From the NCBI GenBank assembly GCA_900074725.1, contig LT598454.1:998854-1062853 (forward strand): 64,000 nucleotides of DNA, in the 5' to 3' direction. The notes under the pieces are model-generated. The model worked only from the letters and a program-made list of their open reading frames with translations. It had not been told where the DNA came from and did not search any database. Origin of the DNA: Lachancea dasiensis (lineage: Eukaryota > Ascomycota > Saccharomycetes > Saccharomycetales > Saccharomycetaceae). This document shows positions 19,113-30,230 of the stretch, piece by piece. A program made the position numbers and the translations under genes. Numbering within the stretch: the stretch's first letter is position 1; each line of letters begins with the position of its first letter.

Positions 19113-20105
19113 CTATGATTTGACTTTTCTCAATATTCGAGGCACTTGGTCGTGAGCCAAGTATGAGTTCAGAATAGGCAATCGTACTCTGTCGTTCGCC
19201 TCTTGCACCCAGTTTTTTGCCTTGGCTTTGCCCAGCGTATATTGATCCCAGTCCAAATTTGCGACGGCTTGTACGCTGCGTGCAACGTGTCTCTCAAATT
19301 CTGTTTCTGTTGTAGAATCCGGGAACTTGAGAACCTGGAATAAGTAGAATCCATCCTTCGCGATGCCAACCCTGCTGCGACCCTTAGGATCCAGATAATT
19401 ACAGGTCGTACTACTTGCGCGAGTGTCATCTTGGCCAATTTGTTCTTTCACGGCCACTGCGCCTTGTAGCTCTAGCCATTTTTTGATGAAACATTTGTTC
19501 ACAAATGCGCGTAGCGAACGTCTCAAGTATGCATAGTTGCGAGGGATATTGGAGCCGTCGTTACCCAGCATTGCTTGTAACTGTCGAATGTTCCCAATTT
19601 CCTGAATTTTTGGTTTCTGCAAGCTGTGCGTTTCCTTTCTAGAGTTACTGGCCGTGCTAGCGTCCCGAGTGCTTAGCGGGTAGTTGCCATTTAAATAGAC
19701 CTCACCAACACTCCGGACATTTACTGCGGGTTTACTCTTGCGAAACAAAGACAAAAAGTGTTCCGGAGGAAAATACAACAGACGAAAAAAATCGCAGGAA
19801 TAAACCTTACTCTGTGCTGAAAAGATTCGAAACGTGCTCTGATACACTTGTGCAATGCTGTTGGTACCTCTAAGCTGAGATCGTGCTCGCAAAAGCGACC
19901 TCTGGCCTTCCGCAGATTTTGGGAGAGCCTTGTTAGGCTTATAATACCCATTTTTTTTACGCAACGATTCAATTGTGGTCAGGTCACCATAGTCAAGTAT
20001 CTGCCCGTTAGATTTGGACACCGGTCCACTTCTTTTAGTCACTGGAAATTTATTCCCAGTTTTCCACCCCACCTTTAATTCTTGCAAAATTAGTCGTCCT
20101 GACAT
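19113..20105 (-). CDS. PET130: Probable Pet130-like mitochondrial protein
   Basis: A 330-residue basic protein with no membrane segment. Its first 40 residues contain many K, R, S and T and few acids (MSGRLILQELKVGWKTGNKF), consistent with mitochondrial import. The C-terminal half is better structured (SLRAFVNKCFIKKWLELQG, SRVGIAKDGFYLFQVLKFPD, VQAVANLDW), while residues 140-180 are low complexity. I do not recognise a domain. The name is from position: in the interleaved pre-duplication order, S. cerevisiae PET130 (YJL023C) belongs beside BBC1, and PET130 (347 residues) is a fast-evolving gene needed for respiration. The gene is absent between LSO2 and PUS6 in S. cerevisiae, as expected if it went to the sister chromosome. 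A lineage-specific gene is the alternative. Confidence 0.55.
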   Translation of the reverse strand: MSGRLILQELKVGWKTGNKFPVTKRSGPVSKSNGQILDYGDLTTIESLRKKNGYYKPNKALPKSAEGQRSLLRARSQLRGTNSIAQVYQSTFRIFSAQSKVYSCDFFRLLYFPPEHFLSLFRKSKPAVNVRSVGEVYLNGNYPLSTRDASTASNSRKETHSLQKPKIQEIGNIRQLQAMLGNDGSNIPRNYAYLRRSLRAFVNKCFIKKWLELQGAVAVKEQIGQDDTRASSTTCNYLDPKGRSRVGIAKDGFYLFQVLKFPDSTTETEFERHVARSVQAVANLDWDQYTLGKAKAKNWVQEANDRVRLPILNSYLAHDQVPRILRKVKS

Positions 20106-20326
20106 TACAGTGGCTGAGGTCGCTTAATGCAAAGCTCAATGTTCGATTCCTAAACTAGCAGCACATCGCATCAACCGATGTGATACCTATGTCGTCAAAG
20201 CTTTTCGGAAGAAAGCTTTACAGAATTTAATGGTACTTGGGCTTAACTGCCTCATCGCTCTGAAATTTTTCAGCGAGTATTATATGCATGAAGTATTCGC
20301 CCAGGGCGATGAGATAGATAAATCTT

Positions 20327-21634
20327 ATGATGAATGAATTTGTGGAGACCATTGAGTCCTCAGATATGGGAATCGAGGTTTACTTTGCGAATGGGCTGCG
20401 GAAGATCAAGCCTTACTATCATTCTCGAACCTCTTTCGCTAAGGGACGATGGTTAAATCGGAAATTACTCGAGGTCTTGAGCTCTGAGTTTAGATCGCAA
20501 TCCAGTGAAGAATATGCCAAGGCCATCATCCGGCAGGAGTTTCAAATTATCCGCGAGAACATTGCTCTTAGTGCAGAAGAAACGCTACAGACAACCATTC
20601 AAAATAAAGATCTTATCAAAACCACCTCTCATAAACATGAACCTCCAGTAAAACAATGGAACAGCGAAGAGATAAGCAAGAAGGGTTCAACCATTGCAGG
20701 GATCGAGATCATCCACGAATGTGATGAAATGCTAGTTCTCAACAAACCTAGCGGAGTTCCAATCCATCCTACGGGCCAATACTATCAAAATACGTTGGTG
20801 GAAATTTTAAACACACATGGCAGGAGCGTGCTCCCTAGCCACAGGCTCGACAAGGTCACTTCTGGGGTTTTAATACTGGCCAAAAACTCTATCATGGCAA
20901 ATAAAATCCAGCGGAATATCAGGGAGCACCGTATGCAAAAAGTGTACTTGGTACGGGTTGATGGGCAATTTCCTAAAGTGGATACCCTAGGTGATTCAGA
21001 TGCCACTAAAATTACAATGTTCTCCAAGTTATTTAGCAACCCAAGCAAATTTACCACTGAAAAATCTGCAATGTTCACTGTCGAGATGAAGAAACAATTT
21101 CCAGCAGCATTTTCTGTTGCCCGTGAAGCAACCACGATTTTCTATCCAGTGAAGTACTTTCCGGATACGAATGAGACTCTAGTAGCTTGCCAACCGCTCA
21201 CTGGCCGTACACACCAGATAAGAATCCATCTAGCAAGGTTGGGTCATCCGATATCAAACGATTCTTTCTACAACTATAAAATAACTAAATTCCCGCGAAG
21301 GTTGAGTTTTATCCTGGGTGTAAATGACTGGAACGACGGAAAGCATGCTACGGCGGATCTGGAAATCCACTTTGACGAATTTGTTCGAGAGTCGGAGAAA
21401 GTTCAGCTTAACAGTTGTTCTTCGAGCAACAAAACATGTCCTGAATGTGGAGGTAAACTATACTCTGACCCAGAGCTTAGAGATTTAGAGCTGTATTTAC
21501 ACGCTTGGAAATATTCAGATGTGGAGGGTGAAATGAGTTTCGAAACAAGCCTACCCGCTTGGGCCTTCAACAACGACCCTTATCATGAAAATCGTTCGTT
21601 TACCAGCCGACCAAACTTTTCCCTACCACCCTGA
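20327..21634 (+). CDS. PUS6: tRNA pseudouridine synthase Pus6 (RluA family)
   Basis: Modifies U31 of cytoplasmic and mitochondrial tRNAs in S. cerevisiae. The 435-residue protein has the RluA catalytic motif [13 protein letters not shown] with aspartate D175, followed by KVYLVRV and [18 protein letters not shown] near residue 300. An N-terminal segment similar to an S4-like region ([25 protein letters not shown]) is shared with Pus9/Rib2. The C-terminus carries CPECGG and a YLHAWKY block, also seen in this subfamily. S. cerevisiae Pus6 is 404 residues. Its last 35 bases overlap the last 35 bases of BBC1 on the other strand. Position matches YGR169C. Confidence 0.93.
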   Translation: MMNEFVETIESSDMGIEVYFANGLRKIKPYYHSRTSFAKGRWLNRKLLEVLSSEFRSQSSEEYAKAIIRQEFQIIRENIALSAEETLQTTIQNKDLIKTTSHKHEPPVKQWNSEEISKKGSTIAGIEIIHECDEMLVLNKPSGVPIHPTGQYYQNTLVEILNTHGRSVLPSHRLDKVTSGVLILAKNSIMANKIQRNIREHRMQKVYLVRVDGQFPKVDTLGDSDATKITMFSKLFSNPSKFTTEKSAMFTVEMKKQFPAAFSVAREATTIFYPVKYFPDTNETLVACQPLTGRTHQIRIHLARLGHPISNDSFYNYKITKFPRRLSFILGVNDWNDGKHATADLEIHFDEFVRESEKVQLNSCSSSNKTCPECGGKLYSDPELRDLELYLHAWKYSDVEGEMSFETSLPAWAFNNDPYHENRSFTSRPNFSLPP

Positions 21635-24600
21635 ACACCTTCAACTTGCCACTTTTCATATCATGCAATCTGTAGCTGGCTTGTCTTGCTTTACCGTCGT
21701 GCTCTTCAACGACCCTAAATTTGTTTTTAGAGAAGTCATACTCTGTGATGATAGCCGCAAAAGGCACGGCATCCATTCCTAGTGAATGCGTACTTTTCTG
21801 TAAGAGCTTTCCGTGCGATTGAAACTTTCCCCTTCTCACAACTAATATGTCCCCCGGTCTTACAGCTTTTAATGCCACCTCATCAAACTCAACGTCGGGC
21901 GTGTATGCGAGAACTGGTACACCGTACGTTCTTGAGGCAATGGGGGGTACTACAGACTCCCCAATTTCAGCTATCAAGCCGCTAACAAAATTCCGACATG
22001 GCGAATTAACAGAACGACTTGCTAGCTCGAATATTTTGTATCCAATACGCGATGAGTATTCATCCAATCCCGAGGGTGACGTGGGATTAGATATATGGTT
22101 CTGCCAGAATTGAACTGTTTTATGAGGATCCGTGACTTTAAATGTTACTGTGGCGTGTAATTGAGAGTAATCTTCAAACAAAATGTAAAAGTCTCTCATG
22201 GACCATTCCACCCCGCCTCGTTTCTGTATTGCATGGTCATCCACCTCACAAATGTATTTTAAACGATTATGGTTGATGATGTTCGCAGGTACAGTTTTCT
22301 TCAACCACCAATCGTCGGTACCAACGAAATTAATGCTAGGGTTTTGGCTCTCGTAGTTGCTTTCAAATGTTTGTGTTCTATTGATTGTCTTCTTAGCTTT
22401 CTCGCCTTGCGAAGAGTTGGGGGAAGACATGCCAGTTGGCTTCGAGTGCACAGGGACTGCAGGAATTGGAGGTACGGCCCTTCCTATCTCATCCGTGCGC
22501 TCTAGTAAAATATCATCCGTTTCTTTTGTCTCTTCAGTGAAGGTTGATTTGGGCGGTGGGGGTGGGGGTGACTTAGGTCCATGAGTAGAGCCACTTTGCG
22601 CTGTTTTCATACGAGGGGTTGTTAAGGGGGGGCTCTCCTTATCAGCCTTGAAGTGCTGCTGGTGTTGTTGATGAAATGGGTTTGATGTAGGTGGGGAAAA
22701 GCTAGGCGCCTGTGCCAGAGTATCACCACCTTGTAGCTCTGAAGGATTAGTGGAAGCATTAGCAATTCCAGAAGAATAATGACTTGGTTCATGGGCCTCC
22801 TCTGAGGAAAGAGGATGAGGAGCTGAGGGGGTAGGTGGGATCGGCGGCTTTTTCACATTAGGCAAACTGGATGAAGGTGGCACTGGTGGGGCAGCCACGA
22901 CTGGAGGAGTAGGTGGCGCAGGTTTTGACGACGGGATTGGAGGAATTGCAGACACAGCACTTTTCAGCGATGTGCTATGTAAAATGGGTTGATCGGTATC
23001 TGCCTCTGGATAGGCTATTTTGCCTCCTTCTACATCTTCATGACTATCAATGCCCTTCTCGATTACATCACCTTCTCTCGTTTCGGTTACAGCAGATATG
23101 CCGTTCCCAGAATGTTGTTGTTCCCCGGGGGATTCACCTCTATCTAGCTTGTGGGATGACGGCTCTAACTTTGGCGAACTTGCAGCGAGCGCGTTCTGTT
23201 TGATAACATGTTTGGACAACGAAGGAATCTCCTTAGCTGATCTGTTTCCTGCTTCAGTAGTTTCTTCAGCTGAAGATTCGTAGCCAGTCGAGTCAGAAAA
23301 TTGCCCGCTCCGCGAATTACGTCTGTCAATCTCCACCGGAGTGTCTGGGCTCAAAGAATTTTGTCTTTTGATTGAATGCACCTCACTCTTTTCAGAAGAG
23401 ATATCAGGTTGCTCTGTCCCTCTACTGAAATAATTATCTTCAAGCCGCTCAGCTTCTTCCTCTCCATCAGCTAACATTCCAGGAGTATCCAGAGGATCAC
23501 CCGATTGTGACAATTTGGTTTGCGCCCGAGACAGTTCAAAGGCTTTAACTTGTGAGTTATTTGACACCTGTTGGTTATGCTCCTCGGTGACAGCATGCTT
23601 TGATGGTTGGTCGATGCGGCTTTCTTCGTCTTTGGCATGCCCCGGAAGGCCTGCCTGTGCTTTTTCCAAAGCCTGAGGGTCCGCAAAAGGTAGGATAGGA
23701 ATTGCACGAGGGAGCTCAGAAGTGTCATCTGTGCGATCGTTTGTTTTGTGATTGGGAATAGAAGTTCTGGGTGAGCTAGTAGGAATCCCAAAAGGGTTGA
23801 AAGATCCAGGCATCCCCATCCTACCAGCTCCTGCGAGCTTGGCCATACGTTCTCTAAGAGCAGCACGGCGAACCTCTTCGTCGTCTTCGTCTTCTTCTTC
23901 TTCTTCTTCTTCTTCTCCTTCTTTATCTTCTTCCGCCTCCTCCTCCTCTTCGTCCACCTCTTCAAATTCTTCGGCCTCAGGCTCACAAATTTCCTCGGAT
24001 TGTTGACTTTCATGGACCGGACGATTGTCATCAAACCCACCAGGTATGGCGGAAGGTTCATCCTTTAAAGTTTGAGCCGTTGGGCCCTCGACTGCATTGA
24101 CAGCTTTGATATATGACTTCTCCTCCGGGCTAGTTACCTTGGATCTCGTTGTTTGGGTAACGGGCGAATCCCCAGTAGGATTGGCAGGTGGATCAGAGGT
24201 CACAGGGCTATCCTCGATAACAACCGCTTCATGGCGCTCATGCTTCTTCTTTTTCTGTATTCTCTTCTGCATTTCTTCTTCTCGCTCTTGGTTCAACCTT
24301 TGTTGCTCTTGTAGCAAGGCAATACGTTCCTTGAGGCTCATTTTCGGAGATTCTGTGGTCTCAACCTGCCCATCCCTTCGATCGATTGTGGTGGGGCCAT
24401 CAGATTCAGCAGACCCAATATGGTGTTCTGTCATAATGGCAGATGTGGGATTTTCTTCCCCTCCCATAATGCTTGGCTGTGCTTCGACAGCGGGTAAAAC
24501 AACGTTGTGGGTTTGGGGAGCTCTGATGTCAACGTGGTCTGGGCCAGAAGCAGAAACTGGCACCGAAGAAGGCACCGAAATCGAAAAGGCTGGCTTGGCA

Positions 24601-24962
24601 ATTTCACTGTCCTCGACTGTCCCTTTCACTCCTTTCGATAGGCTCGACTGGGGCTCGCTGGGAGCAGGTTTTTCTGAGAGTTCATGATTATCACCAGCGG
24701 CAGGCTGTTCTAATGGCTCGCCAACAGTAGGCGCGCTACCTGGTGGCAGAGAAGCTTCATTTTGGAAGGGAGTTACAAAAGTCTTGGGGAAAATGCCCTC
24801 ACTCCAGGTCCCCCCATCCTCATACTCACCGAAGTACCATTCTTCGTCTTCGATGGATTGTACAGTGATTACGGTTCCTTTCTCGAAATTCAAGTCGTCT
24901 TCATGTTCCGAAGTATAGGGAAACTGAGCAACTACCTTAAAAGGAGGCTCCAGCTCACCCAT
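21600..24962 (-). CDS. BBC1: Actin-patch SH3 protein Bbc1 (Mti1)
   Basis: Cortical actin-patch protein that restrains Las17/WASP and type I myosin activity in endocytosis. The 1120-residue protein (1157 in S. cerevisiae) has an N-terminal SH3 domain (about residues 6-66: [29 protein letters not shown]). A long disordered middle follows, with [15 protein letters not shown] coiled coil, a glutamate run (about 345-365, encoded by a GAA/GAG microsatellite) and poly-proline SH3/profilin ligands ([10 protein letters not shown]). The conserved C-terminal domain starts near residue 890 ([19 protein letters not shown]) and ends [15 protein letters not shown]. Position matches YJL020C. Confidence 0.95.
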   Translation of the reverse strand: MGELEPPFKVVAQFPYTSEHEDDLNFEKGTVITVQSIEDEEWYFGEYEDGGTWSEGIFPKTFVTPFQNEASLPPGSAPTVGEPLEQPAAGDNHELSEKPAPSEPQSSLSKGVKGTVEDSEIAKPAFSISVPSSVPVSASGPDHVDIRAPQTHNVVLPAVEAQPSIMGGEENPTSAIMTEHHIGSAESDGPTTIDRRDGQVETTESPKMSLKERIALLQEQQRLNQEREEEMQKRIQKKKKHERHEAVVIEDSPVTSDPPANPTGDSPVTQTTRSKVTSPEEKSYIKAVNAVEGPTAQTLKDEPSAIPGGFDDNRPVHESQQSEEICEPEAEEFEEVDEEEEEAEEDKEGEEEEEEEEDEDDEEVRRAALRERMAKLAGAGRMGMPGSFNPFGIPTSSPRTSIPNHKTNDRTDDTSELPRAIPILPFADPQALEKAQAGLPGHAKDEESRIDQPSKHAVTEEHNQQVSNNSQVKAFELSRAQTKLSQSGDPLDTPGMLADGEEEAERLEDNYFSRGTEQPDISSEKSEVHSIKRQNSLSPDTPVEIDRRNSRSGQFSDSTGYESSAEETTEAGNRSAKEIPSLSKHVIKQNALAASSPKLEPSSHKLDRGESPGEQQHSGNGISAVTETREGDVIEKGIDSHEDVEGGKIAYPEADTDQPILHSTSLKSAVSAIPPIPSSKPAPPTPPVVAAPPVPPSSSLPNVKKPPIPPTPSAPHPLSSEEAHEPSHYSSGIANASTNPSELQGGDTLAQAPSFSPPTSNPFHQQHQQHFKADKESPPLTTPRMKTAQSGSTHGPKSPPPPPPKSTFTEETKETDDILLERTDEIGRAVPPIPAVPVHSKPTGMSSPNSSQGEKAKKTINRTQTFESNYESQNPSINFVGTDDWWLKKTVPANIINHNRLKYICEVDDHAIQKRGGVEWSMRDFYILFEDYSQLHATVTFKVTDPHKTVQFWQNHISNPTSPSGLDEYSSRIGYKIFELASRSVNSPCRNFVSGLIAEIGESVVPPIASRTYGVPVLAYTPDVEFDEVALKAVRPGDILVVRRGKFQSHGKLLQKSTHSLGMDAVPFAAIITEYDFSKNKFRVVEEHDGKARQASYRLHDMKSGKLKVFRVVGKSLVGW

Positions 24963-26085
24963 ATTCTGTGCTTGTGCTATCGAAGTATCGATGGATCGTT
25001 AGTTTACCATGAGTTCGATCCGACTATGTGTGTCGCCCCTTTTACCCTTTAGGAATTGATGAGGCATTACGCACGAATATATTGGGCCATTAAGTCAGAT
25101 GCTATGCATGTGACAGTCTTTGGACAGGCTGGTGAGACTGGTACATTCACTCTACCACGTAGGTGCATGTCTGACCATTGCTGTACTAGTCTTTAGTAGG
25201 CAACTTCAATCCAAGATCGCCTAGTGGTCATTCGATCATTGTGTCTGTTCAATAATGTATGAGATTGCACTTTCATGAAAAAGAATTAGCCACTTACCAC
25301 TATCGCCGAAATGGTTTACTGTGTGTTGTAAGAGCTTGGACCCCCGAGTTTTTATTTTGCTAGATCAATAGGTTTCATTCACTGATGCATGTCGGTGTTC
25401 ATTTTTAGTTTTCAACCGACTAATGAGCCGCCATTGCGTTAAAGCTGCCTGACATCTGAGGTCTTCAAAAGAAAAATAAGCCTGATCACTTCGCTCACAA
25501 GAATATCTACTAGGTGCCAATTCGATGGCTATGATTTCTCTAAAGTGTAAAGTTATTGATCAAAAGCCCCATGTTTATTTTGCCATCGGTGTCGTTCAGG
25601 AATAGTTTTTTATTAAGCGGTAGCGACCAATATATAGGAACCTAACCCGAATACCCATAATTGAAGGCGTCGGTAGACACGGTAAGAGTCTACGGTTTAC
25701 AGAAATTGTAAGTACACACAAAATAATGGCAGCACCCTAATTAAGTCCGTTAATTAGGTTCTGAATTTCGTTATTTGATCATAATAATGTCAGTTTGTTC
25801 CCCGTGACCTACGATCTCGTGATCACTGGTGCGAGACCTAGCCAACATCCCGAGGGCTCACGATGGACACAGCTATCACGCAGCTTTCAGATTGGTAAAG
25901 ATTGAGTCAAAGGCGACGGTTCTAGTCTGGGGATAGTACTGGTGTTAGTACTTGAACGCAGGGATTGGAGTAAACACCCAAAGTTTTGAATACGACTTGT
26001 TTTTCATCAACTGACAATACTTGTTTGGGATACCTATCCCTCTCATGCGTGTAGTTAAGACCAGATCTTATACTTCGGTCTATTC
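24963..26085. other. Long intergenic between BBC1 and PEX35
   Basis: About 1.1 kb between divergent genes, much longer than average here. I found no convincing reading frame, tRNA, centromere motif or repeat. A TACTAAC occurs on the minus strand at 25943-25949 but has no plausible exon partner. It probably holds the two promoters and possibly a replication origin, which reading alone cannot show. Confidence 0.5.
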
Positions 26086-27108
26086 ATGAACAAAACGATA
26101 TCGAGGTGTCTAGATGTTATCGCCGCAGATCATATTACCCTTAAGCAATTACTAAGACGGATCCTGGCAATTTACGGGATTGTTGGTGCCGCGACATTGC
26201 CGAAACTGAAGCGTCATAATGCGTTGAATGGACATACAAGACTGCAACTGCTGCTTCGGAACGCGAAGATTGCTTCTCTAGTATGCTGTCTGGTCAATAT
26301 TCATCCATTGCTGTACAAACTGTTGCGAACCCGGTGGCTGTCATTCAATGCTCTTATCGTGGCAGCTACCAAGTTGCAAATACCCCCATGGATCTCAACG
26401 TATATATTGTTTGAGTCACTGGTAGACCGCATATATTCCTCCGATGTGATAAGAGGGATAACACCACACTTTAGCAATGGCACTTGGAACACACTAAGGC
26501 AAGCTCTTCTCTCTCTGCTGATACCGCTGTTGCGAGACACTCGTCCGTCAAGGGCCAAGACTATAATATTCGAGCGGAAGAGCTTGTGGAAAAACTTCGG
26601 CTCTCTTTTCTTGCTGTGGAACGTCATTTCAGTGTACCAGTTCTCGAAATCCCTATTATACCGGAGAAAGGGCCAGGAAAAGCGGCAAAATGGTGACAAA
26701 AGGAGTTCGCAAGGCTTTTACACACTAAAGGACAATCTGAAGGAAATAAACGAGCTTTCTACATCAAGAAGTGTCCGGGAGAAAATTATCAGTTGCAGTC
26801 TTCGACAAAACCTCCCGACTACCATCAAATGGGCACTATGGAGGCAGCTTCTTTGGTCTATCCTAGGTCCCAATCACACACTGCGCTCGCACTTACACAT
26901 ATCTACGGTATTGATGATTGGTTTTTATGTCTTAGACAACGGAACTAATCAAATGTACATTCGAGCTGGAGTTCTCAAGTACTTGGTTCGACTGCTAATT
27001 ACAGACAGATTGCTTGGCAACCCTCACTGGCAGACGGTCGCTCTTTGGTTGGGATCAAACTTGGCACTGCGAAACTATACTCGTGAGCGACGTCTCATCA
27101 CCAGTTAG
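26086..27108 (+). CDS. PEX35: Probable peroxisome-number regulator Pex35
   Basis: A 340-residue basic, hydrophobic protein with several likely membrane stretches (about residues 20-40, 65-85, 100-125, 145-165 and 190-205) and a conserved-looking C-terminus (WRQLLWSILGPNHTLRSHLH, DRLLGNPHWQTVALWLGSNLALRNY). In S. cerevisiae Pex35 (YGR168C, 376 residues) is a peroxisomal membrane protein that controls peroxisome abundance together with Arf1. The name rests on membrane topology, size and exact position next to CLC1 on the opposite strand, as in YGR168C-YGR167W. I do not see a diagnostic motif, so homology should be confirmed by profile search. Confidence 0.75.
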   Translation: MNKTISRCLDVIAADHITLKQLLRRILAIYGIVGAATLPKLKRHNALNGHTRLQLLLRNAKIASLVCCLVNIHPLLYKLLRTRWLSFNALIVAATKLQIPPWISTYILFESLVDRIYSSDVIRGITPHFSNGTWNTLRQALLSLLIPLLRDTRPSRAKTIIFERKSLWKNFGSLFLLWNVISVYQFSKSLLYRRKGQEKRQNGDKRSSQGFYTLKDNLKEINELSTSRSVREKIISCSLRQNLPTTIKWALWRQLLWSILGPNHTLRSHLHISTVLMIGFYVLDNGTNQMYIRAGVLKYLVRLLITDRLLGNPHWQTVALWLGSNLALRNYTRERRLITS

Positions 27109-27231
27109 CTGGACTTAATTTGCAGTACAAAACCTGGTTGTGCATACGCTCCGGCCCATACATTTTGTCATTTTCATACAAGTGCTGAAAAAAAAGTAAA
27201 ATCGTAGTTGAAGGATGAACTATACAGTATA

Positions 27232-27867
27232 TCAGGCACCAGGTGCACTTGTGTTACCCTTTAGTTTTATCAATAATTCTTTGAATTTTGATCTGTCCCT
27301 GCCATTCACGAGATCTGCATCATCCACATTTATCAGTTGTAAAACGCGATCCCAGGTGGTGTTGCTTTGACTAAAAAAGCCGTCTTTCTCTTTTGTGAAT
27401 TTCTCGGCCTCATCTCTGCTAGACTTCAATTGCTGCTCCTTTTTCCTATTGTAAGTATCGTAGAAATCATCCATGTGTTTGGCTGCTTCTTCTTGCAGCT
27501 TTGTCTTCGCATTTTTTTGAGCGGCATCTTTCTCGTCAATCTCTCTCACGCGATTTTCTTTCCAATGGGATACTGCCTCGGATTCCGAGGACGGATGGGC
27601 GTTACGCTCCTCTGGTAGGTCATTTACGAGCATATCTGCCTGACCACTTCCGGCTGGAGCTCCCTCAGAAGGAGCGGGGACCTCTTCGAAATTGCCAAAG
27701 TCATCGTCACCATTACTTTCATCTTGCAGAAACTCGGAATCCTGTTCAGTCTTAAATTCGTCCCCTAACAACTCAGCTTCTCTCTTCAGAAAGTCGGTTT
27801 CCTCTTGCTCAGGAGCCAACTCTGAGTCGAAATTTTCGTTTTCTAGCGGTGGAAACTTTTCAGCCAT
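27232..27867 (-). CDS. CLC1: Clathrin light chain
   Basis: Regulates clathrin assembly at plasma membrane, Golgi and endosomes. I start at the second in-frame ATG (complement 27865-27867, MAEKFPPLENENF), which matches the S. cerevisiae start MSEKFPPLED; the upstream ATG at 27918 would add 17 unrelated residues. The product is 211 residues (233 in S. cerevisiae). It has an acidic N-terminus (ETDFLKREAELLGDEFKTEQD, the conserved EED-like segment) and a charged coiled coil that binds the heavy chain (ENRVREIDEKDAAQK to FTKEKDGFF). The C-terminus is highly conserved (NTTWDRVLQLINVDDADLVNGRDRSK...GAPGA type). Position matches YGR167W. Confidence 0.95.
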   Translation of the reverse strand: MAEKFPPLENENFDSELAPEQEETDFLKREAELLGDEFKTEQDSEFLQDESNGDDDFGNFEEVPAPSEGAPAGSGQADMLVNDLPEERNAHPSSESEAVSHWKENRVREIDEKDAAQKNAKTKLQEEAAKHMDDFYDTYNRKKEQQLKSSRDEAEKFTKEKDGFFSQSNTTWDRVLQLINVDDADLVNGRDRSKFKELLIKLKGNTSAPGA

Positions 27868-28012
27868 GTTTTTAAGTCTCTTAAATGGCTGCTGGATGTG
27901 ACGTTGGGGTCGGTTCAATTCTCCTGCTCCTACGATCTGTACTTACGATAATCGCTCTAAGTTTTCTTTCAATACAAACTACATTCCCCTATACACAGAT
28001 TCATTTCAAGAG

Positions 28013-28018
28013 CACGTG
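28013..28018. promoter_or_regulatory. CACGTG E-box upstream of CLC1
   Basis: Palindromic CACGTG within AGCACGTGAT, 146 bases upstream of the CLC1 start. This is the core bound by Cbf1 and Pho4. It also matches a centromere CDEI core, but no A+T-rich CDEII or CDEIII lies beside it, so a promoter site is the better reading. Confidence 0.5.
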
Positions 28019-28107
28019 ATTTAAATGTCTGATGTTCCGACTTAAACGGAGCCTTGATTGAATGCACATGCCTAAATCTCAACGGTATACACCTTTACAG
28101 CCTTCTA

Positions 28108-29490
28108 TCATTCTATAAGTAATTTAATTCCATTTCCAACGCTAGCAGTCTCTTGAGAGGTTAAATCTAGTATTTTGAGCCCTGAAATGCCGTGGTAATA
28201 TCCTGGGAGCAAGGCGAAAAATTCAACATCCGCAGATAAAGTTTCGGTAGGAGGAACTGTTGGTAATTTGAGGTCATTGGACAGTAAAACAATGGCATCC
28301 GTGTTTTTCACCCACTGTTTGTGCAACAAATATTCCTTCTCGACCGGATATTGGCCCTGGGGAGCTACGGCATTCTTGGAGCTGTAGACCACGCAATCTA
28401 TCGGTGCTTGGGAGTTGTTGACAATTTGCAAGGATAGCGAGAACTTTGTCCCTCGAGAAAAGGTTCTCTGAGGAGTGAGAAAATTGAATTTCACGTTGCT
28501 GAGTTTGCTTGGAGAAACGAGGGAATGGAAAGAGGAATTAAACTTCATGGACGGTGTGAGCATGGGCGTCGACATCACCGATGTAGGTTGGGATGGATAT
28601 CCAGCCATGCCTTGTTGTTTTCGCAGTGTTACGTCTGTTTCCCATTTTGTTTCAATAGCAAACTCAAACGGATGTGCATGTACAATGTATCGCACGGAGA
28701 CCTTCACCCTATGAGATTCTAGGTTTTTCGTTTGCGGTAACTGAAAGTTCACACTGTAGCCTTCAGACAGTCCAAGCTTCAGACTTGAACTCAAGGGGCA
28801 TAGAGGCTTGACGGCCACATTGGAGTAATTTCGGATCAAGCGGTAATCGACGCTTTCTATCGATATGTGGAAGTTAGAGAGCTCATATTGATGGAGGAGA
28901 TTATAACATGCTCTGGAAGTTTGTAGGTCCAAGCACGAGTAAATGCACTGCTTGATAGGAACAGCCACATTTCGTAGCCTAACATTCAACAGCGTGTGTA
29001 TGGGATACACTACCTCTGTGGTTGTGAGTGTTTGCTGCAGAGAGGGGTCAAAGACTTTTTCCACGGGGATTGCGGAGCCCAGCGGCTCGAAGCTGGGTAG
29101 TAGCATCTCGTCACTCCTTGAACACTCTTCGCCGTTTTCGTTTGGTTTAGAATCCACGTCCTGTGCTGTTTCTACCTTTATGCGCCATAGGTTTTTATGG
29201 CCATTATTCATCACGATGGTTGAATGGAAGATATACTCACTCGCAATAGACCTTTTCAGCTCCAGTAGACCATTGTCGCTTGTTTCTAAACACTCTTCGG
29301 TTTTATCGCAGTTGTAAACGCATGCTTCATTGATGTACACCCGTACTGTCTCAATTACCGTGTTGGGTTCTGGGTGAAAGAATATTCTCAAGTCCTCATC
29401 GAAAACAATGAACTTCCTTTCTAGATGCGATCTCCTGAGGGTTTCCACATCGCTGGACGATGTCTTATCCAGTGGTATCAGTATCTTCAT
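28108..29490 (-). CDS. TRS65: TRAPPII-specific subunit Trs65
   Basis: Subunit of the TRAPPII complex, the Ypt31/32 (Rab11) exchange factor at the trans-Golgi; Trs65 joins TRAPPII monomers and binds the Arf GEF Gea2. I start at MKILIPLDK (complement 29488-29490) because it aligns with the S. cerevisiae start; 45 in-frame residues upstream do not. The 460-residue product (560 in S. cerevisiae) has LRRSHLERKFIVFDE near the start, SFEPLGS, YPIHTLLNVRLRN, the central CPLSSSLKLGLS block and the C-terminal beta-rich region SKLSNVKFNFL to LLSNDLKLPTVPPTETLSAD and GYYHGISGLKILDL. Position next to CLC1 matches YGR166W. Confidence 0.93.
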   Translation of the reverse strand: MKILIPLDKTSSSDVETLRRSHLERKFIVFDEDLRIFFHPEPNTVIETVRVYINEACVYNCDKTEECLETSDNGLLELKRSIASEYIFHSTIVMNNGHKNLWRIKVETAQDVDSKPNENGEECSRSDEMLLPSFEPLGSAIPVEKVFDPSLQQTLTTTEVVYPIHTLLNVRLRNVAVPIKQCIYSCLDLQTSRACYNLLHQYELSNFHISIESVDYRLIRNYSNVAVKPLCPLSSSLKLGLSEGYSVNFQLPQTKNLESHRVKVSVRYIVHAHPFEFAIETKWETDVTLRKQQGMAGYPSQPTSVMSTPMLTPSMKFNSSFHSLVSPSKLSNVKFNFLTPQRTFSRGTKFSLSLQIVNNSQAPIDCVVYSSKNAVAPQGQYPVEKEYLLHKQWVKNTDAIVLLSNDLKLPTVPPTETLSADVEFFALLPGYYHGISGLKILDLTSQETASVGNGIKLLIE

Positions 29491-30230
29491 CCTCAGAGTT
29501 GAGTATCGTCTAAGACAGACTTGATGGGTCCAAAGGGTCCACCAAAACATATCAGCTAAAATCGTATCATAGCGTACGTTTGAAACCGAGTTTGGTACCT
29601 CACTAGAGTTTGAATAGCCAGTCAACCACTGTAGCGTCCTGCTTTGGTGCTACGCAAATAGAGCAAGTGGGTATATTGCTGAATCATAGCCTTTCATTGT
29701 TATAGTGATAGATTATAGTTAAAAATTAGTGTTCTGTAGCTGAACAAGACCATTTTTTACTTCAAAAAGTTACCGTCATGGTACACCGGGCGGCCTGAAC
29801 GAACATTTCCTTCTGCTCCACATCGAGGGCCTCATCTTTTTATAAGGTGTTGCCTCGATTCCAGCCAGAAAATTCCTTTCCGCTCAACGCATGTTTACGC
29901 TCAAAATAACCTTAGACCTCACCCACTGTTGTTCATCAAAGACCAGCGTCCTAGTACTGGCTCTTGCTCTCCACCGGCCATGCAGAATTTGGACCTTTCT
30001 TTCGTCGTCATATGCGAGATTTTGGGTTCGTCTGGCGAGTCAAATTTGGAATGACATCAGATTGGGACATTTGAGCTATAAGCATTGAGCGGTCGACGTA
30101 ACTACCCCATTATGGACTGGTGTCAACCAAAATCAAAGGGTGCTGCCAATCGCTGCTGCACATTTGAATATACTAGTAAAAAATATCAATTTGGTGTATT
30201 TACAAGGTCATGCACTAATGTATTCTGTTG
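29491..30230. other. Intergenic: TRS65 promoter and MRPS35 3' region
   Basis: About 740 bases between two minus-strand genes. It should hold the TRS65 promoter. Short frames on either strand have no recognisable product, and no RNA gene was found. Confidence 0.5.

Noticed and set aside
25943-25949. TACTAAC upstream of BBC1 as sign of a first exon
   Set aside because: BBC1 already has a good ATG and SH3 start; nearly 1 kb separates the motif from it and no donor or exon was found.
27990-28030. Possible centromere at a CACGTGAT (CDEI-like) motif
   Set aside because: No A+T-rich CDEII of about 80-170 bases and no CCGAA-type CDEIII at the right distance on either side. The same test failed for GTCACGTG at 50999 and CACGTGAT near 61615.
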